This document shows, in pieces, positions 1 through 7,374 of a DNA stretch of 64,000 bases (positions within the stretch are counted from its first letter, which is position 1; every line of letters starts with the position of its first letter). This DNA comes from Streptococcaceae bacterium. Lineage in GTDB: Bacteria > Bacillota > Bacilli > Lactobacillales > Streptococcaceae. The stretch covers positions 124,001-188,000 of the forward strand of contig JAKVKP010000002.1 of the NCBI GenBank assembly GCA_022484805.1, given 5' to 3'. The notes under the pieces were generated by a model. The model was not told the origin of the DNA and made no database searches. It saw nothing but the letters and a program-made list of their open reading frames with translations. Both the position numbers and the translations under genes were made by a program.

Positions 1-1
1 A

Positions 2-1384
2 TCTCTCTATACTGAAGAGTCATTTGCTGCATTCCATAATATTAATGGTGATGCTCCCCTAAAAACTGATTATTATATCAGCCAACTAAAACTATTAACA
101 TCTGTAGATACCCTTAACCCAGATTATTTTGATAATTATATCGGAGTAGGGAATGGTCAGGCGTCTTTAGTTGAAACTGCATTAGCGAAATTAGTTTTGA
201 AACCGGCAACAGATACCCTAAACTTAGATGCACTAAGAGCAGCTATTCAGAGTTCAGAAAATCTAGTCGAAACTGACTATACGACTGAATCATGGGCAGT
301 ATTTAATCAAGCATTGATCAATGCTACATTTGTAGAGGGTTACGTAACCAATGGTGAAACAGTACCCTATACTTACACACAAGCAGACATAGATGAATTT
401 AGTAATAACTTAGTTAATGCTATTAATGCTCTAATGGAAATTACCCCTGTTGACCCATCAGAAACATATGGTCAGTTGCAATTAGCGAACGCTACGGCAG
501 TCATTAATGAATACTATTCTCTTAACCAGCCGTCTTACACGATTGAATCGTGGGTAGCTTTGAGCGCAGTCAGTAATGATGTTGATTTCTTGAATGAAAT
601 CATTAATAAACCTGCTGATGAATCTATTTCTGAAGGTGAAACAATTGTTAATCTTCAAGCGAAAGTTGACTCTTCTGTTAGCTCTATCAACGCTGCAATT
701 GCTGCATTAGAGCTAGTTCCGATTGTTCCACCACAAGTAGTAAGTGATGTATTTACTGTTACACCGAAAGATGTAAAAGTGGGAGAAACGGTAAACTTTA
801 CGTATACGGTTACTCTTGACGATGGTACGGCACAAAATGGGTTTTCGTACTACGGTATTGAAAGCAATTTGTTAGTTAAGGGGGGAGATCAGCCTGTACT
901 CACTTCACCTACATTAGAAACTATCAACGGCACCACTTGGACTCCAAGCAAAGCAGGAGATTATGTTATCTATCTTAGCTTTAAGCCGGAAGGTAGCGAT
1001 GTTGTAACTATTAAATATGTATCAGTAAAAGTTTCTGAAACTTCAACTGGAGGTAACGATAACGGTAATGGTAATGGTGGAAACACTAAGCCGGTTGACC
1101 CAACTCCAGCTCCAACAGATCCATCTGATGGGGTAAGTGATAAGGATTCTGGTGACAATAACAATGAAGCTACTGCATCAAAAAATGAAAATAAAAAAGA
1201 TACTACAAATGAAACGAATTCAAGTAAAGACACTAATTCTAGTAAACAAAATAAAGAAAATAGCAAAACTGCCGATGAGCTACCAAAAACAGGCGAACAC
1301 TCTTCCCTTGCCTTAGGATTTAGCGGTTTTGGAGTTATCTTACTTGCATTAGTTACTTGGTTTAGAAAACGCAGAAAAGCTTAG
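2..1384 (+). CDS. LPXTG cell-wall-anchored surface protein with FIVAR-like repeats (5' end outside window)
   Basis: The frame is open from base 2, so the gene begins before the window; a TTG at 197 is an internal codon. At least 460 residues are visible. FIVAR-like modules, with the pattern Y-T-x-E-S-W/F-x-x-F/L, recur near bases 5, 278 and 535; family members are found in large adhesins and sugar-binding wall proteins. An Ig-like stretch follows (about 740-1030), then an Asn/Gly/Ser/Thr/Lys-rich wall-spanning linker. The C-terminus is a textbook sorting signal: LPKTG at 1280-1294, a hydrophobic helix and the charged tail RKRRKA. Sortase A would cleave after Thr and join the protein to peptidoglycan. 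The ligand cannot be inferred. A hairpin terminator follows directly. Confidence 0.88.
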   Translation, partial: SLYTEESFAAFHNINGDAPLKTDYYISQLKLLTSVDTLNPDYFDNYIGVGNGQASLVETALAKLVLKPATDTLNLDALRAAIQSSENLVETDYTTESWAVFNQALINATFVEGYVTNGETVPYTYTQADIDEFSNNLVNAINALMEITPVDPSETYGQLQLANATAVINEYYSLNQPSYTIESWVALSAVSNDVDFLNEIINKPADESISEGETIVNLQAKVDSSVSSINAAIAALELVPIVPPQVVSDVFTVTPKDVKVGETVNFTYTVTLDDGTAQNGFSYYGIESNLLVKGGDQPVLTSPTLETINGTTWTPSKAGDYVIYLSFKPEGSDVVTIKYVSVKVSETSTGGNDNGNGNGGNTKPVDPTPAPTDPSDGVSDKDSGDNNNEATASKNENKKDTTNETNSSKDTNSSKQNKENSKTADELPKTGEHSSLALGFSGFGVILLALVTWFRKRRKA

Positions 1385-1406
1385 AAAATTTATTATATAC
1401 AGTTAA

Positions 1407-1440
1407 ACTAGCCTTGCTATTTTAAGTAAGGCTAGTCTTT
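1407..1440 (+). terminator. Intrinsic terminator of the surface protein gene
   Basis: Stem ACTAGCCTT (1407-1415) pairs with AAGGCTAGT (1428-1436), followed by CTTT. It lies 23 bases after the stop codon. Confidence 0.75.
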
Positions 1441-1478
1441 ATAGTTTTATATAACTCATAATTTGGAGGTTTCTATTT

Positions 1479-2057
1479 ATGGATTATTTATTAAAAGAAG
1501 CGATACGAAAAGCTAAAAACCCAGATTTACGCTTAAACCAATCTGAATATAGCGAACTAATGAAATGGGTAAAGATTTCCAGTGCAGATGGTAGAGAGGC
1601 TACAAATGCCTTAGCAACGGCAAAGCATTATAACTACCAGTCATTTTCTAATGTTTGGACTAGAGATAAATATGACGAAGACAAATATGCAAATATGGGT
1701 ACAGCTGATACTGGTGGCGGTGGTTGTTATTTAACTACAGCGTGCATGGTTGAGAAAAATCCAAACTTTGACGATAACTGTTATGAATTAACTATACTTA
1801 GAAACTTTAGAGACGATTATATGACAAAGTACCACCAAGAAGATATTTTATATTACTATAAAGTCGCACCTAGAATACTAGAATCCATTGATAAATTAAG
1901 CAGTAGAAAAAAGATCATTCAAAATATGTATAATGAACTCGTTATTAAAGTAATTTCATATATAGAAAGATCTGAATTTGAAAAAGCGCACTCTTATTAT
2001 AAAGAATATACCTCTAATTTAGAAGAAAAATACTTAAACAACGAGGAGGATGAATAA
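1479..2057 (+). CDS. CFI-box (CYLTTAC) motif protein of unknown function
   Basis: The 192-residue protein starts at ATG 1479 after a TTTGGAGG ribosome site. Its middle carries GGGGCYLTTAC (about residues 77-87), followed by a conserved D-x-CYEL-x-x-LRNFRDDYM block. This arrangement is what annotation pipelines call a CFI-box C-terminal domain: a Gly-rich lead, two cysteines, then an R/D-rich helix. No signal peptide or membrane segment is visible. The C-terminal third is Lys/Glu-rich and helical. The biochemical role of this domain is not known to me. The next gene starts at the base after its stop, so the two are almost certainly co-transcribed and may act together, with the neighbour as a membrane partner. 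Confidence 0.7.
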   Translation: MDYLLKEAIRKAKNPDLRLNQSEYSELMKWVKISSADGREATNALATAKHYNYQSFSNVWTRDKYDEDKYANMGTADTGGGGCYLTTACMVEKNPNFDDNCYELTILRNFRDDYMTKYHQEDILYYYKVAPRILESIDKLSSRKKIIQNMYNELVIKVISYIERSEFEKAHSYYKEYTSNLEEKYLNNEEDE

Positions 2058-2390
2058 GTGGAATATATTGTAATTATAGTTGCGATTTTTGGTGGTGCAT
2101 TTTATCTGCGTCACCGAACAGCTCAAAAAGTATATTCATTAATTAATGAGATTGATGAATTATCTGTGGAATTAGAGGTGGTTATCCGTTCAGAAGACTT
2201 CACTTCATTAGAGCTAATTGTCCAAAAGTCTGAAGAAATAAGCAAGGCTTTCCCTCTACCTGCAAGATTTGGCGAATTAAAACATCTTCGGACAGAGTTT
2301 TTAAGCTATTACAATCCACTTGTAACAAGAATAGAAGCAGTTTACAGAGAACTTGAAATTAGACAACGTGTTAATGAGAGAGATAATTAG
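2058..2390 (+). CDS. Small membrane-anchored helical protein
   Basis: The 110-residue protein begins with GTG 2058, directly after the preceding stop, with GAGGAGG at 2043-2049 as ribosome site. Residues 1-17 form one hydrophobic helix (IVIIVAIFGGAFYL), followed by His/Arg residues. The rest is a long amphipathic, acidic helix region likely to lie in the cytoplasm. I recognise no family. Tight coupling with the CFI-box gene suggests a shared function. Confidence 0.6.
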   Translation: MEYIVIIVAIFGGAFYLRHRTAQKVYSLINEIDELSVELEVVIRSEDFTSLELIVQKSEEISKAFPLPARFGELKHLRTEFLSYYNPLVTRIEAVYRELEIRQRVNERDN

Positions 2391-2485
2391 TACAGTTGTA
2401 TAACTAACTTATTATAGTTATAAAAAAGAATGTAATTATTAAGTATGATATATTGATAAATTTTTGAAAGTAATATTATTCCTAC

Positions 2486-2515
2486 AAAAAATCGCGTCTA
2501 TAAATTAGACGCGAT
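2486..2515 (-). terminator. Intrinsic terminator of the dCTP deaminase unit
   Basis: Perfect 10-bp stem ATCGCGTCTA (2491-2500) / TAGACGCGAT (2506-2515) with a TAAAT loop. On the minus strand it is followed by TTTTTTG. It ends the leftward transcript of the 63-aa gene and dcdV. Confidence 0.8.
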
Positions 2516-2542
2516 AAATGTTCATGCAACTTATCATATTGT

Positions 2543-2734
2543 TTAGGCCTTAATAGACAATTGTTCTAATATCTCTTTTTCCCATTCTTTAAACCATAGG
2601 GATTCCCCATATTTTTCTTTTAGCGAAGGCTCTTTAATGTTACCACGATTCAACTTTAAAGTTTTAGGCATATTTTTTACTGTTCCACTCTTTTGAACAA
2701 ATACTAAATTCCTACTATCTTCTCTCTTTGTCAT
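2543..2734 (-). CDS. Small hypothetical protein downstream of the dCTP deaminase
   Basis: A 63-residue protein (starts MTKRED). An in-frame ATG 9 bases upstream (2743) overlaps the GGGAG ribosome site, so the start at 2734 is preferred. It is rich in Lys and Glu, with a C-terminal helix (WFKEWEKEILEQL), and has no membrane segment. I recognise no family. It lies about 67 bases downstream of the dcdV-like gene on the same strand, before a shared terminator, so it may be a partner or regulator of that defence enzyme. This is inference from position only. Confidence 0.5.
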   Translation of the reverse strand: MTKREDSRNLVFVQKSGTVKNMPKTLKLNRGNIKEPSLKEKYGESLWFKEWEKEILEQLSIKA

Positions 2735-2801
2735 ATAAAACATCTCCCACTCAATATATATTTAAATGTGCAATATATAAATTATATCACATTAATTTAA
2801 T

Positions 2802-4394
2802 TTATTTAAATTTGTCTTCCTCGATTAAATTTAAAAAATCAATAGAGTTCACTTTTTTAGTTTCTTCAGGATAAACAAATTTGATCAAATAATCTTCTTG
2901 CTCTATATAGATTAGCCTGCTCATATTGTTTCTTAGCTTCGCTTCGCTTCGTTTAAATTTTATAATTTCACCAGTTTTTTTATTTTTCCTAATTTTTTTA
3001 TCTCCTTTATAGTTCATAGAGAACAATTCGAGATATTTATTTGGTCCAATTCCCATAAATTGCGTGAAAAGTACCTTATGTTCATCTAATTTACCTTCAT
3101 CCTTCGTAATACTATCCTTGTAAAATTCTAACGTCTTACTTTTAGGATATGGTTCAATATATATAACTTTTTTAATTCCAGATCCAACTATATGCTTAGC
3201 ACAATTATGACAAGGAAACGTTGTACAATATAATATATTTCCTTTAACAGAAATACCGTTTCGAGAACAAGCAAGAAGGGCATTCATTTCTGCGTGAACA
3301 ACTCTTCCATATTCAGTCAGATTATTTAATTGAGTATTCTTCATATCTTTCGTGAATTCTTTACTAATTCTACTGATCTCTTTATCGGATATTTCAATAT
3401 TAATATTCTTAATTTTCGAAAAAAAGAGACGACTTATCTCTTCTTTTATTTTATTTATTTCAGATTTGTTAGAATCTATTCCTAATTTATAATCTCGGCC
3501 ATCAAAATTATCATCGTAAACTTTATTTTTTTTATTATAATGAGTCCAATATTGTCCACCATCAGCTTTTACACAATCATTTGCCCCTGTCGCCAAAACA
3601 TCTCCATCATTATTTCCTATCAACGCTCCAACTTGTCTTGAAAGATCTGCCGATTTACTTCCTGCTATATAAGCATTAAACATAAGGTACTCTTCTTTAG
3701 TAGGCGTATGATAAGGATGGCCATGCATTAAATCAATTATTCTTTCTATCTCAGCATATGCATGATCAGCTTCATCATTATCAATAAAAAAATCACCTAA
3801 TTGAAAAGCTTCTTTCATTTGTTGACCAAAAGATGGATTTTCTCCTTTTCCCTTATCTCTATTAATTAATTTCTGTGCTTCTTCTTCAGACATATCCTTT
3901 TTGATGTTAAGAAAAGTGATAGCGTCTTCTTCGGAAGAATATACTGAAAAAATATAAAAGGCATCTCGATAAAGATTTGATATTGCTTTAATTTCTTCAG
4001 GATGCTTAAAAGAGTCTAATATAAATGCATATTTTTTATCTTCTAATCTTTTTTCATTAATATAGTTAATGGCTTTCATTGAACAATATGAGGCAGAGAT
4101 TTTTTCTCTAAGGACGTTGCCTAAATTCATGTAGAAATTTATTTTTTCAAAATTACTAAAATCATCAGTATTTGTAGAATTATTTTTATTTAATATATTT
4201 TCTAAATAAAATTGACGTAGATTTTTATCCTTTATTTTTTGGTCAAAACTAATTTTTTCAATAAAATCAGAATATTTTACATGTATTACCTCATATCCAT
4301 AGTCTTTTTCAAGAAGAGATATAATTTTATCTTTTACGATATCTTTATTTGTACCCATTGTATATACTAAGCCAATAAACAAATCTGTGCCCAT
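2802..4394 (-). CDS. Anti-phage dCTP/dCMP deaminase (DcdV/AvcD family)
   Basis: A 530-residue protein. The ATG at 4394 is preferred over the TTG at 4403, which has no space behind GGAG. The N-terminal domain opens with a degenerate P-loop-like GLVYTMGTNKD, as in the DcdV/AvcD family, where an N-terminal NTPase-like domain regulates the enzyme. The C-terminal third is a zinc cytidine/deoxycytidylate deaminase: VVHAEMNALL (HAE, about residue 370) supplies a zinc ligand and proton shuttle, and PCHNCAK (about 397-403) the two zinc cysteines. Known members drain dCTP/dCMP during phage infection and block replication. Housekeeping dCMP deaminases are about 150 residues, so this length argues for the defence type. 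The 240-bp AT-rich upstream region could hold an RNA regulator like AvcI. Confidence 0.85.
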   Translation of the reverse strand: MGTDLFIGLVYTMGTNKDIVKDKIISLLEKDYGYEVIHVKYSDFIEKISFDQKIKDKNLRQFYLENILNKNNSTNTDDFSNFEKINFYMNLGNVLREKISASYCSMKAINYINEKRLEDKKYAFILDSFKHPEEIKAISNLYRDAFYIFSVYSSEEDAITFLNIKKDMSEEEAQKLINRDKGKGENPSFGQQMKEAFQLGDFFIDNDEADHAYAEIERIIDLMHGHPYHTPTKEEYLMFNAYIAGSKSADLSRQVGALIGNNDGDVLATGANDCVKADGGQYWTHYNKKNKVYDDNFDGRDYKLGIDSNKSEINKIKEEISRLFFSKIKNINIEISDKEISRISKEFTKDMKNTQLNNLTEYGRVVHAEMNALLACSRNGISVKGNILYCTTFPCHNCAKHIVGSGIKKVIYIEPYPKSKTLEFYKDSITKDEGKLDEHKVLFTQFMGIGPNKYLELFSMNYKGDKKIRKNKKTGEIIKFKRSEAKLRNNMSRLIYIEQEDYLIKFVYPEETKKVNSIDFLNLIEEDKFK

Positions 4395-4636
4395 ATTATT
4401 CAACTCCTACCTATGTACTAGTGTTAATATTTCAGATATTTTAATAAAAATTAATATTAAAGAAAAATATATTGAATAAGGCTTAATTAAAGAATGTTGT
4501 TACTACAATAATAATAAATAATGACTGACTATACAAGTTTTTATTATGATTTGTTGATAATGTTGATAATATAGTTTACAAATATAAAAAACTACAATTG
4601 ATATATCCATGAATATATACGATATTTCGATATTAT

Positions 4637-5668
4637 TTATTTCAAAGTTTCTAGCATTATATTTAATTGAAAAGAACAAAAATTTTTTTTAAAAATGTTA
4701 AAAAGCATAATAAAAAATTTATCATCAGTCCTAATCTGCGCCATATTCAATAATTGCTTACCGACTTCAGTAAACGAATAACTCCTGTATTCTATCTTGT
4801 AGTTATTCCCTTCACTTGTAGAAATAACTAGAACTAAATTGTCATTTTGGAAGCCATATAGATATGGATACTCTATATCAAATCTATTTTCCACAGTTAC
4901 CCCAATTAGTCCACAGTCTTTCATTCTTCGAAACTCTTTAAAGCCAATTCCATATTTTTCATATAAATTCAGTTCTTCATCCGTTGATGGATAGTAAAGA
5001 TAGTCTTCCCCATCTTCTTCGGTAATGACTAATGTTGCTAGCTTGGTAAATATTTCAATTTCATATTCATCTAGGAGATTTAACACTTCTTGGGTTCGAA
5101 GAGATAACTTGCAATTCTCTAATGCTTCAGAATCTATTAGCCTATGCCACGGAAGTGAGGATTGAGTTTCTGCTTTAATTTCTAACAACGGGTCCATTTC
5201 TATATAATACGCATTTGAATTATTTTGTATTTCTAAAGTGTAATAAAACACTTCGGCTAAAAAGATATATACATTCTTATTATAATTCAGCCGATATGAC
5301 TGAATTAAACCATTACGGATGTCACCAGATAAATTGGTGGCATTTTTTATTTTGCCTAACGCTTCTTTGGCGACCGCTTGACTATCAAATTTATTGTCTC
5401 TATCGTTCATACTCATCAATCGCTGGATAACCTGTTGAATATACTTAGGAAATGTTACTTCTACGATTTCATCTTGGATGGTTTTATATAGCGTTCTACC
5501 CTTATTATCACCATTAAAGAATTTATTATAGAAAGTTTCACCCACCATACTTTTTACCTCTGGATAGATGGCCAGACAAAGTCCCTCACTAAGTGTTTTT
5601 GGCAGTTTCCAATCTAAACCCGTTATATTTTTATGAATTACTTTAAAATAGCTTGAAATATCAAACAA
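4637..5668 (-). CDS. Hypothetical protein, DUF2806-like C-terminal half
   Basis: The 343-residue reading chosen starts at TTG 5668, because GGAGG lies 8 bases before it; an upstream TTG at 5701 would place that ribosome site inside the gene. The C-terminal half resembles DUF2806 proteins: LSxRTQEVLNLLDEYEIEIFTKLA, then a segment ending GLIG, and finally SFTEVGKQLL. No catalytic motif or membrane segment is clear. DUF2806 proteins occur in mobile and defence contexts, but their activity is unknown to me. It sits between the deaminase (same strand) and the plus-strand mobility module, so it is probably element cargo. Family call is tentative. Confidence 0.55.
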   Translation of the reverse strand: MFDISSYFKVIHKNITGLDWKLPKTLSEGLCLAIYPEVKSMVGETFYNKFFNGDNKGRTLYKTIQDEIVEVTFPKYIQQVIQRLMSMNDRDNKFDSQAVAKEALGKIKNATNLSGDIRNGLIQSYRLNYNKNVYIFLAEVFYYTLEIQNNSNAYYIEMDPLLEIKAETQSSLPWHRLIDSEALENCKLSLRTQEVLNLLDEYEIEIFTKLATLVITEEDGEDYLYYPSTDEELNLYEKYGIGFKEFRRMKDCGLIGVTVENRFDIEYPYLYGFQNDNLVLVISTSEGNNYKIEYRSYSFTEVGKQLLNMAQIRTDDKFFIMLFNIFKKNFCSFQLNIMLETLK

Positions 5669-5810
5669 AAGCCCTTCCTCCAATCGGCAAGATATTGGCA
5701 AGATTATAGCAACAAACTACTCAATAACCGTGATAATCTCTATACATAAACTAGCTAGTTTAAATTATATCACTTGAGTGAATTACTTAACAATTAAGGA
5801 GGAATACAAA

Positions 5811-6107
5811 ATGAATAACAATGAATTAAGTATTTTCAACACGGATAATATTAACAATCTACCGATGGCTTCACGTTGGCAGATTCAAAAACAAGGTAGT
5901 GAAGCAATCAAGAATGTAATGCTCACTAAAATTCATGAGGATGGTCGTGCCTATCTCGCAAATTCTGTTTTAGAACATGCTGGTACATTGAGTGCTCTAG
6001 AACAGCACTTAAGTCAGCTAACACCTGATCCAGTTTCACAAGCTAGATATAAGCACATTGTCGATTCTTATGTGCTTGGGGCAAGTAATAAGTTAGCGAG
6101 GTGGTAA
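5811..6107 (+). CDS. Small hypothetical protein of the mobile element
   Basis: 98 residues, starting at ATG 5811 behind a strong AAGGAGG; the longer frame from 5778 has no ribosome site. Soluble and helical, with no recognisable domain. Its end is close to the next gene's ribosome site, so the two are probably translated together. It is the first plus-strand gene of the mobility module. Confidence 0.6.
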   Translation: MNNNELSIFNTDNINNLPMASRWQIQKQGSEAIKNVMLTKIHEDGRAYLANSVLEHAGTLSALEQHLSQLTPDPVSQARYKHIVDSYVLGASNKLARW

Positions 6108-6109
6108 TC

Positions 6110-6376
6110 ATGATTTTCATAAGATTATTCATCCTATTTCTATTCTTTTATTTATTCTTGGAGATAATTAATTATTTATGGTGTATTAAGAAGACCAAAA
6201 AAATAAGTTCTAAAGACATTTTTAATCAAGAAATTACAAAGATTCAATCTGAAGAACAACAACTTCATCAGGAAGCTTTTCAAACTTATCAAAGGTTAAT
6301 ACATGCATCAATGGATGAGGCAAAAAAACAATACCAATCTCAAGTACATTCTCAAAATAATATTAGAAAGCAGTAA
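6110..6376 (+). CDS. Small membrane-anchored coiled-coil protein
   Basis: 88 residues from ATG 6110 (ribosome site GAGGTGG at 6098-6104). Residues 1-25 are a strongly hydrophobic helix (FIRLFILFLFFYLFLEII) followed by WCIKKTKK. The rest is a Gln/Glu/Lys-rich helix with coiled-coil character. No family recognised; probably an element accessory protein. Confidence 0.55.
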   Translation: MIFIRLFILFLFFYLFLEIINYLWCIKKTKKISSKDIFNQEITKIQSEEQQLHQEAFQTYQRLIHASMDEAKKQYQSQVHSQNNIRKQ

Positions 6377-6567
6377 TTTTTACAACAGTGGACAGGTGAT
6401 GTCTTTTTAACCTATTTGACTACCGTTAACATCATTCGTATCGCTTTTAATTTTAAGGCTTCGAAGTTTGCTTTTTTACTCAGTTTTCTATATAAATCGG
6501 AGAGATTTTAGGTAAGAAAACAAACTTAAAGTCTTTCTAGTTCAGTTAAAGGAAAGGATAAAATTCA

Positions 6568-7176
6568 ATGACAGAAAAAACAATCAATATTACTAAAAAG
6601 CCAACCAAATATAAGACAATCTTGGCAGACCCGCCTTGGGATATCCAACAAAAGGGTAAATCTCGAGGGGCAATTAAACATTATAACTTAATGACACTAG
6701 ATCGAATTAAAGCCATGCCGATTACCGATTTAGTGGAAGAAAATGCCCATTGTTGGCTTTGGGTAACCAATGCCACTTTGGAAGCTGGCTATGATGTTTT
6801 ACGTGCTTGGGGCTTTGAACCTCGCAGTATCTATACGTGGGTAAAACCGAGATTAGGGTTAGGTGTTTATCTCAGAAATTGTACCGAACATCTACTACTT
6901 GGTACACGTGGTAAAGCACCGATTCAGTTCAAAGGCCAAATGAACTGGGGTTTTATGCCCCTTCAAGACCACAGCCACAAACCCGAAGAAGTTTATGACA
7001 TTATTGAACGCTGTTCTGAGGGGAATTACTTAGAGCTATTCGCTAGACGACCAAGACACGGTTGGCATATTTGGGGTAATGAGGTGGCGAGTGATGTAAA
7101 GATAAACGACTTCCCTGTGCCAGTCTACAAAGTGAATGCTCAAGATTTTGCGGAAACGGAGCGTGAGGATGAATGA
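6568..7176 (+). CDS. MT-A70 family DNA N6-adenine methyltransferase
   Basis: 202 residues. The DPPW catalytic tetrad (residues about 21-24, in ILADPPWDI) defines the MT-A70 group of S-adenosylmethionine-dependent N6-adenine methyltransferases. Further family features are the helix LDRIKAMPI, WLWVTNATL, and the SAM-binding end GNYLELFARRPRHGW. Phages and integrative elements often carry such orphan enzymes, probably to mark their own DNA against host restriction. The stop overlaps the start of the next gene (ATGA), showing translational coupling with the transfer module. No restriction endonuclease is adjacent, so this is not an obvious restriction-modification pair. Target sequence unknown. 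Confidence 0.85.
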   Translation: MTEKTINITKKPTKYKTILADPPWDIQQKGKSRGAIKHYNLMTLDRIKAMPITDLVEENAHCWLWVTNATLEAGYDVLRAWGFEPRSIYTWVKPRLGLGVYLRNCTEHLLLGTRGKAPIQFKGQMNWGFMPLQDHSHKPEEVYDIIERCSEGNYLELFARRPRHGWHIWGNEVASDVKINDFPVPVYKVNAQDFAETEREDE

Positions 7177-7370
7177 AACTAGACAAAGAAAAGGATCCGC
7201 CAACCAAGAAAATCAGCTCATACATTTTCTGGTTTGTTATCGCCTGTGTTGGTATCAACTGGGGCGTCAAGCTACTACTAGAGGTATGGTGGGTACTAAT
7301 TATCCTCATCGTTTTAATCGTTATCGTAACGATTCTCTTTCGTCTGAAACGTTGGAGAGATTGGAGTTAA
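7173..7370 (+). CDS. Small two-helix membrane protein, possible membrane anchor of the coupling ATPase
   Basis: 65 residues with two transmembrane helices (SSYIFWFVIACVGINWG and VWWVLIILIVLIVIVTIL) and a charged C-terminus RLKRWRDW. It starts inside the stop of the methyltransferase gene (ATGA) and ends 4 bases before the coupling ATPase. Classical VirD4/TraG coupling proteins have two N-terminal membrane helices; the ATPase next door has none, so this may be the anchor encoded as a separate gene. Confidence 0.65.
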   Translation: MKLDKEKDPPTKKISSYIFWFVIACVGINWGVKLLLEVWWVLIILIVLIVIVTILFRLKRWRDWS

Positions 7371-7374
7371 GCCA

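Noticed and set aside
197-199. TTG start for the surface protein
   Set aside because: No ribosome site precedes it and the same frame is open and FIVAR-like from base 2, so it is an internal Leu.
970-1266. Minus-strand frame opposite the surface protein linker
   Set aside because: Low-complexity Ser/Leu product mirrored from the Asn/Ser-rich linker; no ribosome site.
6568-7176. Complete restriction-modification system
   Set aside because: Only the methyltransferase is present; neighbours are transfer genes.
7043-7309. Frames overlapping the methyltransferase and small membrane gene
   Set aside because: The product is not protein-like and conflicts with well-supported coupled genes.
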